From NCBI GenBank assembly GCA_023460515.1, contig JAEWPS010000011.1, forward strand, positions 1-52,408: DNA of 52,408 bases, written 5' to 3'. The position numbers were made by a program, and so were the translations under genes. Below are positions 41,262 through 49,192 of this stretch, one piece after another. This DNA is from Bacillota bacterium. Its GTDB lineage: Bacteria > Bacillota > Clostridia > TANB77 > CAG-465. Numbering within the stretch: the stretch's first letter is position 1; each line of letters opens with the position of its first letter. The notes under the pieces are model-generated. The model was given only the letters and a program-made list of their open reading frames with translations. It had not been told where the DNA came from and did no database searches.

Positions 41262-41777
41262 TTATAAATTAGATTCTGTCCATTTATCAAAAGAACATTT
41301 CACAATCGATTCTATTTTTCCATCTAAAACCTCATGACTTTCTTCTTCTGATAGTACAAGTTCACTTAAAAGTATATTTTTAGATGTTGTAAGCATCTTT
41401 TTTTCTCCTAAAGATAAACCTTTCTCCATATGTCTATGAGACAATTCTTTGAAAACTTCAGTTACTTCTTTTAGAGACCCGGATTTTATTTTGTCTATAT
41501 TTGCACTATATCTTTTGTTCCAATTAGAATCACATGAAAGTTCTTCCATTGGCCTTTCTAACATTGAATAAACTTTATTAGCTTCTTCCTTATTAGCAAT
41601 ATCTCGTACTCCAATATTTTTAGCTTTTTTAGTAGGAACCATAACTTTAACGCCGTCTATTGGCATTTTTATTATATAATAATCTTCAGTTTGTCCAAGC
41701 ACTTCTTTTTCCTCTATTGCTTCTATTGTTCCAGCGCCATGCATTGGATATACAACCTTGTCACCTATATTAAACAT
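41262..41777 (-). CDS. CarD/CdnL-family RNA polymerase-binding regulator
   Basis: 172 residues from the ATG at 41777, preceded by GGGAGGA. The N-terminal Tudor-like RNAP-interaction domain reads MFNIGDKVVYPMHGAGTIEAIE and VKVMVPTKKAKNIGVR. The C-terminal helical DNA-binding domain includes SNWNKRYSANIDKIKSG and LSHRHMEKGLSLGEKKM, the typical CdnL wording. CarD-family proteins stabilise open promoter complexes, notably at rRNA promoters. The CarD-radA-disA neighbourhood is common in Clostridia. It has its own TATAAT promoter. Confidence 0.93.
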   Translation of the reverse strand: MFNIGDKVVYPMHGAGTIEAIEEKEVLGQTEDYYIIKMPIDGVKVMVPTKKAKNIGVRDIANKEEANKVYSMLERPMEELSCDSNWNKRYSANIDKIKSGSLKEVTEVFKELSHRHMEKGLSLGEKKMLTTSKNILLSELVLSEEESHEVLDGKIESIVKCSFDKWTESNL

Positions 41778-41852
41778 ATTAGTGTCCTCCCTCTCTATGA
41801 ATATTATAACCACATATATATTATACCACATTTTGGTCCAAAAGTAAAGGAA

Positions 41853-41872
41853 AAACCGTTATTACTCGGTTT
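41853..41872 (-). terminator. Terminator after disA
   Basis: Short stem AAACCG/CGGTTT with an 8-nt loop, followed by TTTTTCC on the minus strand. It isolates disA from the carD-like gene. Confidence 0.6.
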
Positions 41873-41886
41873 AAAAATGAAATAAA

Positions 41887-42957
41887 CTATATATTATAGC
41901 CTTTTAGAATATATTGTTCTTGTAGTCTTTTTAAAGATTGATATATCATTTTTGCTCTTATTTCACCTATTCCATCTACGTCATCTAATTCATCTATTGT
42001 AGCTGAACATACTCCTTGTAAATTTAAGAATGTATTAACTAATTTTTCTATTATACTAGATGGCATCTTAGGTACTTTAGAAAGTATTCTATACCCCTTT
42101 GGAGATACATTTAAATCTAGTATATCTACTCCTATATCATATCCCAATATTTTTATTATTTTTTCTAAATTAACCAATTCTTTTTTATCTATTTTTCTTA
42201 TTTCTTTTAGTAAAGACTCTGGGTTTCGAAGACTTCTTTTTTTAACATACATATAGTCTTGTATTATCTTTTTCTCTTCTTGCTCAACATTAGCTATTAA
42301 TTCTTCAAGCTGCATATTAACAAGTCTACCCTCATCACCAAGTTCAACAATATTTCTAGTAACTTCTGTTTCCATCCTCATAATTATTTCACTGCGATAA
42401 ATTGTGTTTGCCACTGTTTCAAGTGATACTATATCATCAAATTCATGTTCACTTAATATATTTAGCATATTATCAAAAACAGCTTTATATTTTTCTAAAG
42501 CTTCTAAAGTTTGATTTGCTCTCATTATTACAGATGAGGTGTCATTTATAACATATCTTATATCACCTTTAAATATTGTTATTATACCTCTTCTTTCAGA
42601 TATACATATAACAAGTTCATTAGTTTGTTTGGCAACTCTTTCTGCTGTTCTATGTCTTGTACCAGTTTCTTTGGTTTTTATTTTATGATCAGGAACAAGT
42701 TGTACATTCGCTTTTAATATTTTTTTACAATCACGTGTTATAATTATAGCTCCATCCATTTTAGCAAGTTCATATATATTTGATGGATTAAACTCTTCAT
42801 TAATTGCAAACCCACCATCTGCTATTTTTGAAACTTCTTCGCTTTCACTCATAACAATAAGTGCACCCGTTTTAGCTTTAAGAATATTATCTAGTCCATT
42901 TCTAAGCATTGTACCTGGAGCTAATATTCTAAGTATATCTAACATTTCTTCTGACAT
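41887..42957 (-). CDS. disA: DNA integrity scanning diadenylate cyclase DisA
   Basis: 356 residues. The N-terminal DAC domain has the catalytic DGA (68-70) and GTRHRTAER (99-107). A helical linker (about 150-280) is followed by a C-terminal HhH DNA-binding domain with DELDDVDGIGEIRAKMIYQSL. DisA makes c-di-AMP and reports on recombination intermediates during sporulation or repair. The start is the ATG at 42957, preceded by AAGGTG. It begins 10 bp after the true end of radA, in the widespread radA-disA operon. Confidence 0.96.
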   Translation of the reverse strand: MSEEMLDILRILAPGTMLRNGLDNILKAKTGALIVMSESEEVSKIADGGFAINEEFNPSNIYELAKMDGAIIITRDCKKILKANVQLVPDHKIKTKETGTRHRTAERVAKQTNELVICISERRGIITIFKGDIRYVINDTSSVIMRANQTLEALEKYKAVFDNMLNILSEHEFDDIVSLETVANTIYRSEIIMRMETEVTRNIVELGDEGRLVNMQLEELIANVEQEEKKIIQDYMYVKKRSLRNPESLLKEIRKIDKKELVNLEKIIKILGYDIGVDILDLNVSPKGYRILSKVPKMPSSIIEKLVNTFLNLQGVCSATIDELDDVDGIGEIRAKMIYQSLKRLQEQYILKGYNI

Positions 42958-42967
42958 AATTTTCACC

Positions 42968-44324
42968 TTACCCTATTACTATATTTATTACTTCTTCTAT
43001 ACTATTTACACCCACTAATTCTATTTTATAATCTGACTTTTTTAATTTTTCAAATTGTTTTTTACTACCAAATACTTTTTTATATCCGAAGTTTTTCAAT
43101 TTCCTTAACACGTTTCTCTATATTATTTATACTCCTAACTTCTCCAGTTAGACCAATTTCAGCTATGAAAACGTATGAAGGAGGTATTACAATATTCTTA
43201 TAACTTGATACTATTGAAATTGCTAGTGCTAAATCTACAGCAGGTTCATCAATTTTTATACCACCTATTACATTTACATAAATATCATTCATTCCAAGTG
43301 ATATATTACACCTTTTTTCTAAAACTGCAATTACCATATTAAATCTATTAAAATCTACTCCATTGGCTACTCTTCTAGGCATATTATAATATGAATGTGA
43401 CGTTAATGCTTGTACCTCTAAAAGTATTGTAGAATTGCCCTCTAAAGTTCCTGTTATTGCTGTTCCAGGTAACATATTTTCATTATTAGATAAAAACACA
43501 TCAGATATATTTGTAACTTCTTTAAGTCCACTATCACACATTTCAAATATACCAATCTCATTGGTAGATCCAAATCTATTTTTAACACTTCTAACTATTC
43601 TATTTGAGAAAAATCTTTCTCCTTCAATATATATTACTGTATCTACCATATGTTCAAGTACCCTAGGGCCTGCAATAGTTCCATCTTTAGTAACATGTCC
43701 TATCACAATTGTCGTAACTAGTTTTCTTTTTGCCAAATACATTAGTCTAGCAGTTACTTCTTTTACTTGCGATACGCTGCCAGCACCAGATGGAATATCT
43801 GAATCATACATAGTTTGAATAGAATCTATAATACAAAATTTAGGGTCTACAGATTCTATTTTGTTTTCTATTTCTGCTATATTAGTTTCATTTAAAAATA
43901 AAATATTTGGAGAAGAAATTGCTAATCTATCACATCTTAATTTTACTTGTGTCTCAGATTCTTCACCAGATATATATAAAACTTTCCCATGCTTAGCTAG
44001 ATTATTACAAATTTGCATAATTAAAGTTGATTTACCTATTCCAGGTTCTCCACCAACAAGTGAAATTGAACCTTCAACTACTCCACCACCGAAAACTCTA
44101 TTTAATTCTTCATAACCAGTATCTATTCTTATAGTATCTGAAATTTTAATATCTTCTAATTTTTTAACTTCAGATTTACTATTAAAAGTCCTATTTTGCT
44201 TTTTATCCTTAATTATCTTTTCTTCCACAAAAGAGTTCCAATTATCACAACTAGGACATTTTCCAAGCCATTTACTGCTTTCATATCCACATTCTTTACA
44301 AAAGAATACTGTAGTTTGCGCCAT
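42968..44324 (-). CDS. radA: DNA repair protein RadA/Sms, C-terminus split by an apparent one-base frameshift
   Basis: The uninterrupted part (43080-44324) is 414 codons. The zinc finger is C9-x2-C12 and C24-x2-C27, Walker A is GGEPGIGKST (91-100), and KNRFGSTNE is the RadA motif. The frame stops right after EIEKLRI. Removing one base near 43086-43088 (reading CTTGGATAT rather than CTTCGGATAT) gives KLGYKKVFGSKKQFEKLKK... and ends at 42968, the normal length (~452 residues). RadA is a branch-migration helicase in recombination. Either the mutation is real, leaving a protein short of the last ~40 residues of the Lon-like domain, or it is an assembly error. It is 20 bp after dedA. Confidence 0.88.
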
Positions 44325-44343
44325 ATTATCCCCCTTTTTATTA

Positions 44344-44976
44344 TTAATTTTTATTTAACTTATTTTTAGATGCAATTCTATTTTTATAAAATAATATACA
44401 ACCAATTGCAAATACAATGCATATAACGATTAAAGTAACTTTAGAATATGAATTAATATATCCTGCTATTTTATCCCAAGATGCACCAAAAGCAACACCT
44501 AAAAATACAAGAATTGTATTCCAAATTGCTGTTCCCAAAGTAGTTAAAACTAAAAATATTCCAAGTTTCATTTTAGTCATACCAGCTGGTATTGATATTA
44601 AACTACGGATAATAGGAATAAATCTACAGAAAAACACTGTTAAATTACCACGTTTTATAAACCATTCTTCAGACTTTCTAACATCATCTTTTTTAAAGCC
44701 AAGTAAATTACCTATCTTTCCATCTAATATTTTTTCTAATCTTTCTTTTGTAAGTAAACGTCCTATTCCGTATAATACTAATGCACCAGCAACAGAACCA
44801 ATAGTAGAAAATATTATTACACCTAATATTTTCATACTACTATATGTAGTCATAAATCCACCAAAAGTAAGTATTACTTCAGATGGAATCGGTGGAAATA
44901 TATTTTCTATAGCAATTAATAAAGCTATTCCTAAATAACCAAATTGGTCCATTATTTTTATAATTAAATCTTGCAT
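44344..44976 (-). CDS. DedA-family membrane protein
   Basis: 210 residues with about five hydrophobic segments. Family wording is present: ENIFPPIPSEVILTFGGF near the N-terminus and FFCRFIPIIRSLISIPAGMTKM, the re-entrant loop with the conserved Arg residues. DedA proteins are proposed undecaprenyl-phosphate or phospholipid flippases. It lies directly upstream of radA and may share its transcript. Start ATG at 44976. Confidence 0.93.
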   Translation of the reverse strand: MQDLIIKIMDQFGYLGIALLIAIENIFPPIPSEVILTFGGFMTTYSSMKILGVIIFSTIGSVAGALVLYGIGRLLTKERLEKILDGKIGNLLGFKKDDVRKSEEWFIKRGNLTVFFCRFIPIIRSLISIPAGMTKMKLGIFLVLTTLGTAIWNTILVFLGVAFGASWDKIAGYINSYSKVTLIVICIVFAIGCILFYKNRIASKNKLNKN

Positions 44977-45027
44977 TTTTACCCCTTATATTTGTTTTTA
45001 AATAATTTAATACTTTAATTAAAATTA

Positions 45028-45386
45028 TGGTGGAGACGGCGAGAGTTGAACTCGCGTCCGAAAATTCGTTCATATAGACTTCTCCGAGTGCAGTATGCAT
45101 TTAATTTAAAACTTAATATACTCTAACACATACATAAAACATATATTAGTTTAGTTACATATTATACCCATCGATCAGCAACTAGAATCGATTTTGTTAT
45201 TCCAGAATCAATGATGCTTATACAAAACCTCTGGCAAGTTCCGTATAAACAAGCTTCTTATTAACTAAGCAGCAAATGCAAATTCTTTATCTGCGTTTAT
45301 ATTTTTCTCTCGTTTTTATAGTGGCCCACGAGAATCCACTACTCGCTATCCATACTTCAAAATATTCGTCGATACCTTTCGTCCCC
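45028..45386 (-). ncRNA. ssrA: tmRNA
   Basis: The 5' end GGGGACG (45386) pairs with CGTCTCC before the discriminator A and encoded CCA at 45028, giving a 7-bp acceptor stem with one G-U. The T arm ...GAGTTCAACTC... is present near the 3' end. Length 359 nt, normal. The tag reading frame ends NADKEFAFAA (stop TAG at 45265-45267, then TAATAA), so the degradation tag ends in FAA rather than the commoner LAA. The resume codon is CGA or nearby and was not fixed. Several pseudoknot arms follow. tmRNA with SmpB rescues stalled ribosomes. A TATACT box lies 8 bp upstream of the 5' end. Confidence 0.95.
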
Positions 45387-45450
45387 ATTTATAAAGTATA
45401 CATATATATTATAACATATTTTTGTATAAAATACTATACTTTCAAATGAT

Positions 45451-45485
45451 AAAAAAAAAATAATGGTAATTTTATACCATTATTT
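45451..45485 (-). terminator. Terminator after the DUF4363 gene
   Basis: An 11-bp stem AAATAATGGTA/TACCATTATTT with a 6-nt loop, followed by at least seven T on the minus strand. Confidence 0.85.
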
Positions 45486-45495
45486 CATTATATTA

Positions 45496-45876
45496 CTAAA
45501 ATACATTTTCAATTGTTATTTTTTGCCTTTTAGATATGTGTCCTAAATTTTGTTTAAGTAATTCAGAATATACTAGTGATTCTTCTTTGTTCTTTAATTT
45601 TATGTATGTTTTAAAATTTACTAATGCAGTTTCAATATCATCTATTTCGTCATGCATTATAAAAATACTCCAGATATTCCTCATATTTCCCCAAGTCTTT
45701 TCAAGTTCAATTATATGAGTATTTGCACCATCAAAATTATTATTTTGCACCAAATTCATAATATACTCAACATCAGACATTGCATATATTGAGGTTTCTT
45801 CTATATATTTAATTTGCCAGTACCCCGCAATAAATAAAATTAAAATTGCAATTGTAAAAATAATAGCATTCCTCAT
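45496..45876 (-). CDS. DUF4363-family protein
   Basis: 126 residues with one N-terminal helix (about 5-20, likely a signal anchor), then an all-helical extracytoplasmic domain (MSDVEYIMNLVQNNNFDGANTHIIEL, WSIFIMHDEIDDIETALVNFKTYI). The pattern fits DUF4363, which accompanies DUF421 in Firmicutes. The ATG overlaps the DUF421 stop (ATGA), so the two are coupled. Function unknown, possibly envelope-related. Confidence 0.85.
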   Translation of the reverse strand: MRNAIIFTIAILILFIAGYWQIKYIEETSIYAMSDVEYIMNLVQNNNFDGANTHIIELEKTWGNMRNIWSIFIMHDEIDDIETALVNFKTYIKLKNKEESLVYSELLKQNLGHISKRQKITIENVF

Positions 45877-46511
45877 TTTTCCACCTCTTTTAATTGGTAT
45901 ATAAACTTTGAATTTTTATCTATAGTACCAATTAATACATCCTCTAATTTAATTTTTTCTTTATCTAGCAATTTATTTACTTTCTCAACGTCATATCCTA
46001 GAATTTCTATGTTATTATCACTAAGCTTTCCATCTTCTATTATATTTAAAGGAATTTGCTGAACATTTTCATCCATTTTTATTACATTCAAGTCTCCATT
46101 TGTCTCAATTATTGCATACTTAACATCTTGAATCATAAATATATCTTTTTGCCTTAATTGTGACATAAGGTCAGATATTGTATATTGCTGTTTTTTTAAT
46201 TCATCTTCTAGTACTTTTCCATTTTCAATTATTACTGATACTTTACCACATACAACCTCTTGAACTTTATTACTAGATTGTATTAAAAATGTAAATATTA
46301 TGTATGTTATTAATAATGTTACCATTGGTACAATACCATCAAATATTGATATACCTTGTGAAGCCATTGGACCAGAAGCTAAATCTGCAATAAGTATAAT
46401 AATTGCAAGTTCAAATGGCTGTACTTTAGAAAGTTCTCTCTTCCCCATTAATCTAATAACCAAAAACACAACTACATACAATATTAAAGATCTAAAAAAA
46501 ATTACTAACAT
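45873..46511 (-). CDS. DUF421-family (YetF/YcaP) membrane protein
   Basis: 212 residues with three N-terminal helices (about 3-20, 33-48, 58-78), then a cytosolic alpha/beta domain. Characteristic wording is RLMGKRELSKVQPFELAIIILIADLASGPM and KLLDKEKIKLEDVLIGTIDKN. In Bacillus the YetF family has been linked to spore germination-type assembly, but the molecular role is unsettled. The SD AGGTGAT precedes the ATG. It forms an operon with the DUF4363 gene. Confidence 0.9.
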   Translation of the reverse strand: MLVIFFRSLILYVVVFLVIRLMGKRELSKVQPFELAIIILIADLASGPMASQGISIFDGIVPMVTLLITYIIFTFLIQSSNKVQEVVCGKVSVIIENGKVLEDELKKQQYTISDLMSQLRQKDIFMIQDVKYAIIETNGDLNVIKMDENVQQIPLNIIEDGKLSDNNIEILGYDVEKVNKLLDKEKIKLEDVLIGTIDKNSKFIYQLKEVEK

Positions 46512-46589
46512 TCATATCACCTAAATTTATTTTTTGCATATTTTTACTTTTTATACAAACAATATATTTAAATGACTATGGAGGTATTT

Positions 46590-46955
46590 ATGGAAAAAAC
46601 ATCACGTTTAAAAAAATTTGATTTACTAAGAATAAAACAAATGATTATTAGATTTATAACTTCACTTTCAATATTCGCAGTCACAGTGTTTTTTACACCT
46701 AACTTTAATATTTCATCTTTTCCAATATTAATTTTAAGTGCAATATGTATTATTATATTTGATTATTTAATTTCAGTTATATCTGGAATACATGATCTAC
46801 CACTTGGAAGAGGTATTGTAGGATTTGTAGCAGCTGCAATTATTATATATTCTACTCAATACTTTGTTGATGGATATTATATAAGTGTTGTGAGTAGTCT
46901 AATTGCAGCAGCAATATATGGTGTTATTAACAGTATGCTACCAAATAAAGTATAA
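46590..46955 (+). CDS. Small four-helix membrane protein, holin-family-like
   Basis: 121 residues from the ATG at 46590 with GGAGGT 7 nt upstream. A basic N-terminus (KTSRLKKFDLLRIKQ) is followed by four hydrophobic helices with short loops; GRGIVGFVAAAIIIY and SSLIAAAIYGVINSMLP are typical of the chromosomal holin-superfamily proteins of Firmicutes. It is not part of a phage region here, so a lysis role is not implied. Divergent from DUF421. Confidence 0.75.
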   Translation: MEKTSRLKKFDLLRIKQMIIRFITSLSIFAVTVFFTPNFNISSFPILILSAICIIIFDYLISVISGIHDLPLGRGIVGFVAAAIIIYSTQYFVDGYYISVVSSLIAAAIYGVINSMLPNKV

Positions 46956-47002
46956 ATAAAAAGTAAAGGTTATCAAAAAATATCCTTTACTTTAATTTTT
47001 TA

Positions 47003-47659
47003 TTATTCTACAATTGTTCCATTATATATGATTTTTGATTTATCATTTGCTGTTACTATAATTTTTATATCTTTAATAAAATCTGGCACATCATTTATAA
47101 CTATTTTTTCGCCAGTATAATCTCTATTTAAAGCACTATTTAATAAATCTCTTTCTTTTAAAACTCTCAGTATACTACCATCATATGCTTCATTATATTC
47201 AAATATTATTCTAGTAGAAACTTGATTCGCCTCTTTATCCTCTACATACTTAACTATAACATTTTTATCTGATATGTTAGTTATATTAACTTTATTTTCA
47301 AAACTCATGTTATATTCTTCGTTAGTCAAATAATATATTATATCTGATTTTATTTCCTTATTATATAAAACCTTATTTACACCATAATTAAATATACTAA
47401 ACATCATACCTAAAAATAACACTACAAATATTGTTATGATTCCTAATATATCATATTTAAGTTCTACTTCTTTTTTATACGAATAATATAATGTCTCAAT
47501 ACCAAGTAATATAAATACAATTGGCCATAAAGACAGTGTAAATTTAAAAAGTTCTACATTAGTTATTGTTTGAAGAAATATGTTTATACCAATAAGTATC
47601 ATCATTACACCAAATGTTAGTGAACCTATCCTTCTTATCCTTTTCTTTTCATTGTCCAT
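47003..47659 (-). CDS. Membrane protein of the ECF-sigma operon, LiaF-like N-terminus
   Basis: 218 residues. Four helices cluster in the first ~95 residues (GSLTFGVMMILIGINIFLQ, LWPIVFILLGIETLYYSY, ILGIITIFVVLFLGMMF), resembling the DUF5668/LiaF transmembrane module. The C-terminal ~120 residues form a soluble domain rich in Asp/Asn with a beta pattern. It is the last gene of the sigma-anti-sigma-membrane operon and may act in envelope-stress sensing, by analogy with LiaF; this is inference. Confidence 0.75.
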   Translation of the reverse strand: MDNEKKRIRRIGSLTFGVMMILIGINIFLQTITNVELFKFTLSLWPIVFILLGIETLYYSYKKEVELKYDILGIITIFVVLFLGMMFSIFNYGVNKVLYNKEIKSDIIYYLTNEEYNMSFENKVNITNISDKNVIVKYVEDKEANQVSTRIIFEYNEAYDGSILRVLKERDLLNSALNRDYTGEKIVINDVPDFIKDIKIIVTANDKSKIIYNGTIVE

Positions 47660-47673
47660 TATAACAATACCTC

Positions 47674-48177
47674 CTACTGCTCTTTATTACTTATAAACTT
47701 AATACCAATAGCTATTGATATTAAAGATACTATTAAAGAAGGTAAATAGCTTCTAATACTTCTTACAACATCAATTAACCATTCAATATTAGTTTCATAT
47801 ATTAAACTTCCTATTACATTATTAAATAGTAAATATGCACCTATAAGTATAAGCGAAAATCCAAGAAATGAATTTTTCTTGTACTTTTCAAAACTACCCC
47901 CAAATATATCTATACCTGCCATCTTCCATATATATTCATCTTCAACTCTATTTTCTTTGTCTATATTATTTCTAATATTATATGTATCAAAGAAGCTATA
48001 TATCATAATTATTGGTATTGGTATCATGAATATTGGTGCTCCAACAATAACAGTAACCGCTATAAATAGTGCAGTTAAAAGCATTATAGATAAACCTCTT
48101 TTCATATATTCTTGGTACATTTGACCAGCACCTGGTATAAAACTAAAACAAAATGTAAAAAATAGACTTTTCTTCAT
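47674..48177 (-). CDS. TM2/DUF5668-like membrane protein
   Basis: 167 residues. The N-terminal helix carries FSFIPGAGQMYQEYMKRG, a TM2-type motif (PGxGQxYxGxxxRG), followed by three further helices and a C-terminal one. It lies between the anti-sigma-like gene (adjacent, no gap) and the LiaF-like gene, so it belongs to the same operon. Function unknown; presumably envelope-associated. Confidence 0.78.
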   Translation of the reverse strand: MKKSLFFTFCFSFIPGAGQMYQEYMKRGLSIMLLTALFIAVTVIVGAPIFMIPIPIIMIYSFFDTYNIRNNIDKENRVEDEYIWKMAGIDIFGGSFEKYKKNSFLGFSLILIGAYLLFNNVIGSLIYETNIEWLIDVVRSIRSYLPSLIVSLISIAIGIKFISNKEQ

Positions 48178-48534
48178 TTATTTTTCCCCCTTTTCTATAT
48201 TTATTGGTTTCATAAAAAAATTACTAATTTCATTAATTTTATCATTAATAAATGTATTTTTTTGAACACTTTCTTGCTTTACTTGTTCTTTTTTATCCAA
48301 ATCTGCAGCCTTAATATACTCAGTTTGAGATAGTATTAATGCAACTATCATACATGCAACCATTTTTAGTATATTAGCATATTTTGCAGATTTTTTATTA
48401 TTAACTTTGTACAATATTTTTTCTTCTAATTTACTTGAGTATGAAATTTGAGTGTCTGAAAGTTCATTAATATATTTTTCTAATTCAATTTCATTACATA
48501 GTAAAATATCTATTTTTTTTAATTTATCATCCAC
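48178..48534 (-). CDS. Anti-sigma-factor-like single-pass membrane protein
   Basis: 118 residues: a cytosolic N-terminal ~55 residues (LLCNEIELEKYINELSDTQISYSS...), one helix at about 58-74 (ILKMVACMIVALILS), and a short outer tail. This layout, immediately after an ECF sigma gene with overlapping GTG start and sigma stop (GTGGATGA), is typical of membrane anti-sigma factors. No zinc-binding HxxxCxxC motif is present, so it is not a ZAS-type anti-sigma. The function is inferred from context. Confidence 0.7.
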   Translation of the reverse strand: MDDKLKKIDILLCNEIELEKYINELSDTQISYSSKLEEKILYKVNNKKSAKYANILKMVACMIVALILSQTEYIKAADLDKKEQVKQESVQKNTFINDKINEISNFFMKPINIEKGEK

Positions 48535-49054
48535 TTAAAATTTCACCTCCATCTTCCTTTATTACTTTTTCGAGTATTTTTTTACCCCTATATATATTAA
48601 CCTTTAATGTTGCTTTTGGAATATTTAATTTTTCTTCTATTTCATCTAAAGAGTATTCATTTATATAATAATCATATAATATATCTTTATATGGTTGTTT
48701 TAATTCATTTATTGTCTTAATAATATACATACTCTTTTCTTGTTTAAATATTTCCTCATCAATATTATTATTGCTTGCATAATCTTCATAGTTTGATATA
48801 TCTTCAAATATATTGAATTCATTATATTTATTTATTTTAGATTTAAGTGTATCCTTACATTTATTTAAAGCAATTTTACAAATTATATTTTTTAATTCAT
48901 TTTCACTCAAATCCTTATATCTATTTATACTTTTGTATAAACTTAAATATACTTCTTGAGTTATATCTTCAGCATCCTGGGGGACCAATAACATATCCAA
49001 ACATATTTTATATACAAGTTTTGTATAATTTTTTACTAAATCTTCAAATTTCAT
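48527..49054 (-). CDS. ECF-type RNA polymerase sigma factor
   Basis: 175 residues from the ATG at 49054 with AAGGGGGAA as SD; the in-frame 22-residue upstream extension is not conserved in type. Region 2 reads VYKICLDMLLVPQDAEDITQEVYLSLYKSI, with DAEDITQEV as the sigma-70 region 2 hallmark. Region 4 reads LKQPYKDILYDYYINEYSLDEIEEKLNIPKATLKVNIYRGKKIL. It heads an operon with a likely membrane anti-sigma and two membrane proteins, so it probably responds to an envelope signal. Confidence 0.93.
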   Translation of the reverse strand: MKFEDLVKNYTKLVYKICLDMLLVPQDAEDITQEVYLSLYKSINRYKDLSENELKNIICKIALNKCKDTLKSKINKYNEFNIFEDISNYEDYASNNNIDEEIFKQEKSMYIIKTINELKQPYKDILYDYYINEYSLDEIEEKLNIPKATLKVNIYRGKKILEKVIKEDGGEILSG

Positions 49055-49130
49055 GTTTCCCCCTTCTGCTTCTATATAATATATAACGACTTTTTTATAT
49101 AAAAGATAACAACTATCCAATAAATTATTT

Positions 49131-49167
49131 AAAAATAGGGCAATTTGTTATTAATTACCCTATTTTT
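49131..49167 (-). terminator. Terminator after the U32 peptidase gene
   Basis: A 15-bp stem with one mismatch (AAAAATAGGG.../...CCCTATTTTT) and a 7-nt loop, ending in T-rich sequence on the minus strand. Confidence 0.85.
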
Positions 49168-49192
49168 CTTTTGTATATTTATCTTATATTTT

